From Isoetes taiwanensis (lineage: Eukaryota > Streptophyta > Lycopodiopsida > Isoetales > Isoetaceae): a stretch of 64,000 nucleotides of DNA. The notes below the pieces were generated by a model. That model ran no database searches. It was not told the DNA's origin and was given only the letters and a program-made list of their open reading frames with translations. The stretch lies in the NCBI GenBank assembly GCA_021234155.1, contig JAJEKV010000050.1, positions 9,988,495-10,052,494 on the forward strand. Reading direction: 5' to 3'. Position numbers and translations under genes: made by a program. This document shows, one piece after another, positions 58,912-64,000 of the stretch; position 1 is the stretch's first letter; each line of letters begins with the position of its first letter.

Positions 58912-59240
58912 AAAGTGTATTCGGAGAATACCTTGGGAGTTGTGATGTGGGGGTGAAGTGTATTCGAGAATATACTTTGGATCGTGTGGCTGAAGTGTAT
59001 TCAGGAATACTAGCAGATTTCTGAAGAAGCAATTGTCTGGAATACACTTTGGATTCTGCTTGGGTAGTCAGTGTATTCGGAATACACATTAAACTACTGG
59101 TAGAAGCCAAAGTGTATTCGGAATACACTTTTGATTCACGTTAAAGCAAAATTGGCGTACAGAATTACGCTTTGGCACTAGCGTGTGAGCTCACATACAG
59201 CTTTTAGCGTGAATCAAAGTATTCAGGAATTACACTTTAG
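58912..59240. repeat. Palindrome cluster 2, seven units
   Basis: Seven units at 58,912-58,935, 58,955-58,980, 58,992-59,012, 59,037-59,052, 59,071-59,090, 59,109-59,132 and 59,215-59,240. The best is AAAGTGTATTCGGAATACACTTT, self-complementary except at the centre. Spacing is about 25-45 bp for the first six. The sequence between units is not repeated, so it is neither a tandem satellite nor a CRISPR array. It lies immediately before the methyltransferase-like frame. Confidence 0.85.
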
Positions 59241-59280
59241 CTTCTTCTTCTTGGTGTTTTCGTTTTTGAGGAAAACAATA

Positions 59281-60600
59281 CTCAACTTAGTTTCATTGTT
59301 GTTGACTTCGATAGCGTTATGCGTGCCAAACATGTTTTAATGGAGGCGGTTGAGCGTGGAAATTTGGGGCAGTGTAAAGAAGAAGCTCTATCATTGCTAC
59401 ATCAGGTAAAGCGTATTGGCCCGTCACAGCTCCCAATTTTGAGGCTGATGCGTCGTTTTCTGTTTTTAAGAAGTTTTTCCTTTGTGCTGCATGAAGGCGA
59501 CTTCATTTACCCTAACGGAGCGAACAAGGACTTACCGAGAAAGGTTTATGCACCTGGTACAAACAACCAGAGAGGACCCTAGCGGACAGGCGTATTGTAG
59601 ATGTTGAGCCGTCCGACTACGAGAGGTTTTTCTATGTTCCGATCAAAATAACTTTTATTCTATACGTTCATGGGGGCGGCACTAGGATTCTTGAGAGTAT
59701 AAAGCCCGCAATTTTACTTTGGTCATGGCAGGACTTGCCATATGGGTTTAAGTGAAGGATGGCCTTCATTGTCCGACCTTTCAAGAACTTAGAGATTCAA
59801 TGCTTTGTCCGATGGAATTAAGCGGTTACCCATGACAAAACAAAGTCTTGTTGTGTTCCATTCCGGCCTTGTCGGCCTTGTGGGGAAGCTGCTTTCCAAG
59901 AACCGCCCGGGTTCTCCTGTACCCAGCCGGTTATGAAATGTAAGTGCGAAGTAGAGTCTTCCAAAATCAAAGAGTCTTGGTTGAAGTGTTTCTTTCTTTC
60001 AAGTTTTGATTCATGGTGCGGTTGTAACTTGAGTAAGTTCTATTCGGAATCACGTACTTACTATTACGGAATCTGATCTTGCAGTACAAAACTAATATTA
60101 ACTACAACTGGTGGAGGGGCAGAAATTTGCTTTGAGCAAGATTGAGTATCTCCATGCTTGAAACTAAGATTTCGGCCAGGGGAAGTGTACCATGAACGCT
60201 AAACCTGTGACTTTACTTGAAATTTTCTAATGTCCTAGAGTTTCAGTGATGTATTACAGGCTCCGGGATCACAAGTGCACAAAGGCGGGAATTATGATCA
60301 TTGCTCGGAAGCCACGAAGCTAATCAACCATGTGCGGACGTAATTTCTCCACGTCACAGGAGATTGGGTCCTTGATGCTTTCTCACGGCTCTGGTACTAT
60401 GATAGCATGTGCACTAAAAGAACCATAATTGTGTTCTTTGTTGACATTGATAAAGAAATTTTGTGAACTTTATCAAGATAGGGTTGTCTGCTCTACCAAC
60501 TCTACGGATGAAAATCAAGAGTTAGGAGCTAAATCATCATCCAGATTTTGCCAAGATGACATCCTTTGAGATCTGACCTCCTTTACAAGCTCTACGGAAG
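59281..60600 (+). pseudogene. DNA amino-methyltransferase-like gene, beta-class motif order
   Basis: Broken plus-strand coding region. It opens with an 87-codon frame (59,319-59,582) that can be extended upstream as FIVVDFDS; this part is helical and unrecognised (MRAKHVLMEAVERGNLGQCK). Then DLPYG (59,732-59,746) stands where the catalytic DPPY/SPPY motif IV belongs, in context LVMA.DLPYG.SEGWP if one extra T is ignored. After about 500 bp, corresponding to a target-recognition region (with TKQSLVVFHSGL near 59,840-59,875), comes KGGNYDHCSEATKLI (60,281-60,325; motif X-like) and GDWVLDAF, then SGSGT, MIACALK and VDID (60,359-60,451), a good S-adenosylmethionine-binding motif I (F-X-G-X-G-T) if a corrupted CTG is read as intact. 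The order IV, recognition, X, I is that of beta-class N4-cytosine/N6-adenine methyltransferases. A Ser/Glu-rich tail follows (TSFTSSTEDEATFLESSKK). Eukaryotic members are rare; the origin (mobile element, horizontal transfer, host gene) is open. Confidence 0.55.
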
Positions 60601-61125
60601 ATGAAGCTACCTTTCTTGAGAGCTCAAAGAAGTAGCTCTAGCTACTATTCACGAGAAGGAAGCTGTAGACACGGTAAAGATGAAGCAGGTGACAAAGACA
60701 AGCTACTTGAGGAGGCCGGACAAGGTAGGACGAGCCAACAACATATTGAGGACTTTGGTTGGAACCTCTCTAACTTATCTTTGTTATATTATTTGTGTGG
60801 CTACAAAATCGCCATTTTTGATGTCTTTGAAAGAAATTAATAAAAAGATTCTTATTTTTCGTTTTTGGATGTCTTGATTCCTAGTAATGTTCTTTGGTGT
60901 ATTAATGTCACGGAATTACTTGCATTTCAAGTGCTCTTTTCTACAAATGCAAGATCATCATTTCAAAAGAGCACAAATGCCTGATAGATATTTTGTTCCA
61001 CTTAAAATCCCCAACTGCTTTAAAATGACCATTTTTCAATCACGAATTGTTATTTTTAAGGGAATATCTTTGAAGCAGGAATGATGCAACCTCGTTTGAA
61101 TTTGTCGTGTTTGAGATAATGAAGC
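60601..61125. other. 3' flank of the methyltransferase-like gene
   Basis: AT-rich with a plus-strand frame of 79 codons (60,601-60,840), partly overlapping the Ser/Glu-rich tail in another frame. Imperfect inverted words GAGCAC/GTGCTC with AAATGC occur near 60,927-60,980. Nothing else recognised. Confidence 0.35.
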
Positions 61126-61129
61126 ACTC

Positions 61130-61451
61130 TTGGGCCGGTCAAGAAAACACATCCCACCGATTGCCATATGGCTTCACACATTGGAATGGGGCACGCAGCA
61201 CTACTTGCACACACCCATGCACTATGAAAGGCGCGGTGTGCGACTCATTGTCTTGATTCATACGAGGTGCACCGTTTACCAGGGTGAGACATACGGATGG
61301 ATTGGAGAGCCACTCCACGGGACAAGCTTTCTTGATGCTCCCAAATGGGAGCCTTGAGATGAATGCTATACCCTCCAAAGCTATCCGGCATATGATGAAA
61401 TCTAAGTATGCCATCTTTGCATTGAATTTAGGCTTTGGCGATGGTTGCATG
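61130..61451. other. Unrecognised open region on both strands
   Basis: The minus strand is open for 103 codons (61,450-61,139) and the plus strand for 75 (61,130-61,357), extendable in another frame as MNAIPSKAIRHMMKSKYAI (61,360-61,416) to about 61,451. The region is GC-richer than its flanks. Neither translation resembles a family I know. It is probably a fragment of a decayed element. Confidence 0.3.
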
Positions 61452-64000
61452 TGATCTTGGCTTTCGGCTCCGATAATGGTCTTTGGGATTATACCTTCAT
61501 GTCGCGAATCGGCTATGTCCTCATTAAGCTCACGACTTGGATATATATTTCATGTATGTATATTTATGCGATTTTTCTAGCACTCTTATTTGTACCACAA
61601 TTTTTCCCTCGAAAAACTTTTGGGGTGGGGCTTTATCGAGATAGTAATAAGTCTCGCTGCGTTCTTTATTAGGTCCCAGTGCGATTGGTCCCCTGAGCGA
61701 TAAAACCATTATTCTATTATATTCTATTCCCTTGCTTTTGTATAGTTTCATATCAATCTAGATCTAGACTCAGAAGTTTAGACAAAATCTTGAGTTGCGG
61801 GGTCAACTTGGTAGGCTGAAGTCACGAGAATCTAAATCTTGGTAGGGTATGCGAGGGTGTTGGAACGCGGGATCCAAATAAGGCGCCCATCGGTCGAGAA
61901 GATAAAGAAAGGCGATGATCGGAATCCGCCATCTCTAGCGTAGTGCCCGATGCAAGGTTGATAACGGGATGAGATCACGATCTGCCACGACATGTAATCG
62001 ATGCGGAACATCGAGAGAGAGGTCAATATATTTGTGGATTAAACATCACGAGAATATGCTCTGAGATCAATATATATTTGGCAGATTTTTGCGTTGTTGA
62101 AGCACTTGGAATGTAAGATGCTAGGATAGCTACGAGAGATGTTTTGTAAAGCTTACGCGTGTTGATGCAAATAGAAACTTTATAAAATTACGTTGAATTA
62201 CAGAAATTTCCTTTTAGTACAATAATAAATTTGATAATTATAATTAAAGGACCACATTTCTACTGGTATGTAAGATTCTAAATTTGAATACGCTCATCCC
62301 ATTGTAAATGGCTGATACTATGCAACCATCATCCCTTGATCGCATACAATCAATAGAAAATAAAGGAACCATGCGTTTATTCATACTATACATTCTATGT
62401 CCACTATCAAATAGAATACAATTTTTAAACCTTATCGCTATTGATAAAGTGTAAGTATTCAGATTAGAGTGGAACCACAGTTCTCAAACAAGCATCAATT
62501 CTCTCCATCCATCAAAAGTTAGGACCTTGACATTTTGCCCTTTTGGTGAAATTAAAACCCACAATAATTAAGAAATCATCGCTTGGTCATCTAAAAATGT
62601 GACATTTTTGTTCTTAGGGTGTTTTATTAGGGGGCTAAAATGCAAATGCGTTCTACTTTATGTAATTGCTCCTTGTTGATTTTAATTACTAGTGGGTTGG
62701 TTACTTAAGTAAGGATATTTAAAAGTGAGTTAATTATTAGTCCATTATAAATAGAAATGCCTTTTTATTCATCACATTTGGATTCTTATGGTAGAGTGTA
62801 TAATTCTATATATGTATTCCAAAAAATGACCTGTGTATGGGTCATTGAGTCCATACCTCAACGTAAAGTTGGAAAAAATTAGGAACTTCCCTAGCAAGCT
62901 ACATTCTTTGGATGGACACGATGATGATAAAAATACATGAAAACTGTTTTCTTGCTGTAATTGCTGTATATCCCTAGCATGTTCGAAGATGGCTCACAAA
63001 AGCCCAAAATGGATGCATCATGTTCATCAATATTTGACAATGTTATGATGTAGAATGAACTTGGCTTGATTGACAGGTGTTAAAGCACTTCGACATCACC
63101 AGTATTAATCTTATGTGGGCTTCTAATTTGCTAGCTACCTAGGCATTGAGGAGAATGGGGAATCAATGGTATGGTGGTCACGAAGCATTGTCTAGAAGGT
63201 TTTGTTTGCAAGAGGTGACGTGGCAGAAGTAGGAGTGGAGGTGCAAAAACCAAAAGATAGATAATAGATAGATAGTATTTTTACGTCATGCCACATTGGC
63301 AGCATCCATGAGGACAGTAAAAAATTTGGACCATTTCTAGATTTATGCGTGTCATCGTTGTGCAGGGGAATCTTCTGGGTATCGTTCTAATTTTATCGGA
63401 TGTCCGGAAGGCAAAGGATTTACTATGACTGAGATTGTTGGAGTTGGGATTCAGATTCTGTTGCTGGGTTGGATTGACACAGAAGGATTCGAGTTGTTTT
63501 GCAGAAAGGAAGGGAGCCTACTCCAAATGCATAAGACAAGTTATACAGTCAGAATGTTCGCATCAGACCAGCAGCCCTGGATATGCCTACACAGAAAGAA
63601 TAATGCTGCACTTTGGGAAGGAAAATTTGCACGTTTGTTGTTGCTCCAACAATAAAAGGCCAGCTGCACTCTAACATAAACTACTTTGCCAAATTCTATC
63701 GCAGAAGCCGGTCTTGTCTCTTGCTTTTGGATCCACATCGTTTTTCTTTTCTTTTTTTTTTTTCGCAGCCGCCAATCCTTGCCGCAATAAACTGTCAAAC
63801 AGAATGGATTCCCTCGGCTGTTTGCCGCCCACAAGATTCTCAAACTGTTATCATGCTGTTATGCTTCTGGGTTTGCAATTTTAAGCTCTTTTTTTTTTTT
63901 AATTCTGTAGAGATCATATATTTATTCATTAAAGTGGGCTCAACTTCGAATAATTCTTCATGAAACGGAAACTGCGGTTATGGAACTGCGGCCATACTAT
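61452..64000. other. AT-rich right end, nothing recognised
   Basis: Mostly AT-rich with T-runs (63,744-63,761, 63,889-63,900) and a short GATA-type repeat (63,255-63,280). Frames of 75-116 codons near 63,425-63,963 overlap each other in different phases and strands and show no domain. A GC-moderate patch at 61,790-62,040 has no identifiable content. Confidence 0.45.

Noticed and set aside
58912-59240. CRISPR-like array
   Set aside because: Unit lengths and spacings vary, units are imperfect, and the context is a plant nuclear repeat region.
59281-60600. Bacterial contamination as source of the methyltransferase motifs
   Set aside because: The flanks and composition are continuous with the plant repeats, and the sequence is AT-rich with the same type of breaks. 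Contamination cannot be excluded but is not the simplest reading.
63250-63300. Third LINE A 3' end with a GATA tail (TATTTTTACGTCATG)
   Set aside because: Only about ten bases resemble the LINE 3' end, and no LINE coding sequence follows.

Overview
The window is a repeat-dense block of a large plant nuclear genome. The evidence is a pile of nested, frame-broken plant-type transposable elements: Ty1/copia, Ty3/gypsy including a chromovirus with a chromodomain, two LINE families and a BED/DUF659 hAT transposon. No intact host gene, rRNA, tRNA or CRISPR array was recognised. The lineage cannot be fixed from sequence. A gypsy reverse transcriptase at 46.7-47.6 kb that looks more fungal or animal than seed-plant-like, together with a bacterial-style DNA methyltransferase-like frame, would fit a non-seed land plant, but this is inference.

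Layout. 1-5.5 kb: degenerate sequence followed by a minus-strand gypsy gag-protease remnant. 5.5-27.8 kb: one large minus-strand chromovirus. Its two LTRs (about 2.6 kb or more without insertions) lie at 5,524-13,005 and 17,158-27,806, around an internal region carrying gag, RT, RNase H, integrase and chromodomain. The left LTR holds a complete but decayed minus-strand copia element (7,591-12,503) with its own ~250 bp LTRs, primer site and polypurine tract. The right LTR holds a large inverted duplication (about 18.45-21.86 kb against 22.9-26.05 kb) with unidentified DNA in both arms. 28.3-30.9 kb: a minus-strand LINE (family A) head-to-head with a plus-strand LINE (family B). 31.4-33.1 kb: a plus-strand copia gag behind a CTC microsatellite, then an imperfect tandem duplication. 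34.1-36.8 kb: a GC-rich plus-strand LINE endonuclease region. 39.5-40.1 kb: a minus-strand gypsy gag with zinc knuckle. 42.7-45.5 kb: a plus-strand hAT transposase split by a minus-strand LINE A fragment. 46.7-49.0 kb: gypsy RT/RNase H, then a second LINE A/LINE B head-to-head pair. 50.8-51.6 kb: a gypsy gag. 56.5-60.6 kb: two clusters of palindromes (core GTGTATTCGGAATACAC), the second directly upstream of a frame with the motif order of a beta-class DNA amino-methyltransferase. The remainder is AT-rich sequence with no recognisable content.

The genes do not form pathways; each element's parts served its own transposition. The nesting gives relative ages: the chromovirus is older than the copia element in its left LTR and older than the duplication in its right LTR, and the hAT gene is older than the LINE inside it. 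Nearly every frame is broken. Comparison of repeat copies suggests that some breaks, often next to CAG/CTG, may be base-calling errors in methylated repeats rather than true mutations, so 'pseudogene' calls describe this sequence as given.

The item most worth pursuing is the methyltransferase-like frame at 59.3-60.6 kb with its neighbouring palindrome arrays.
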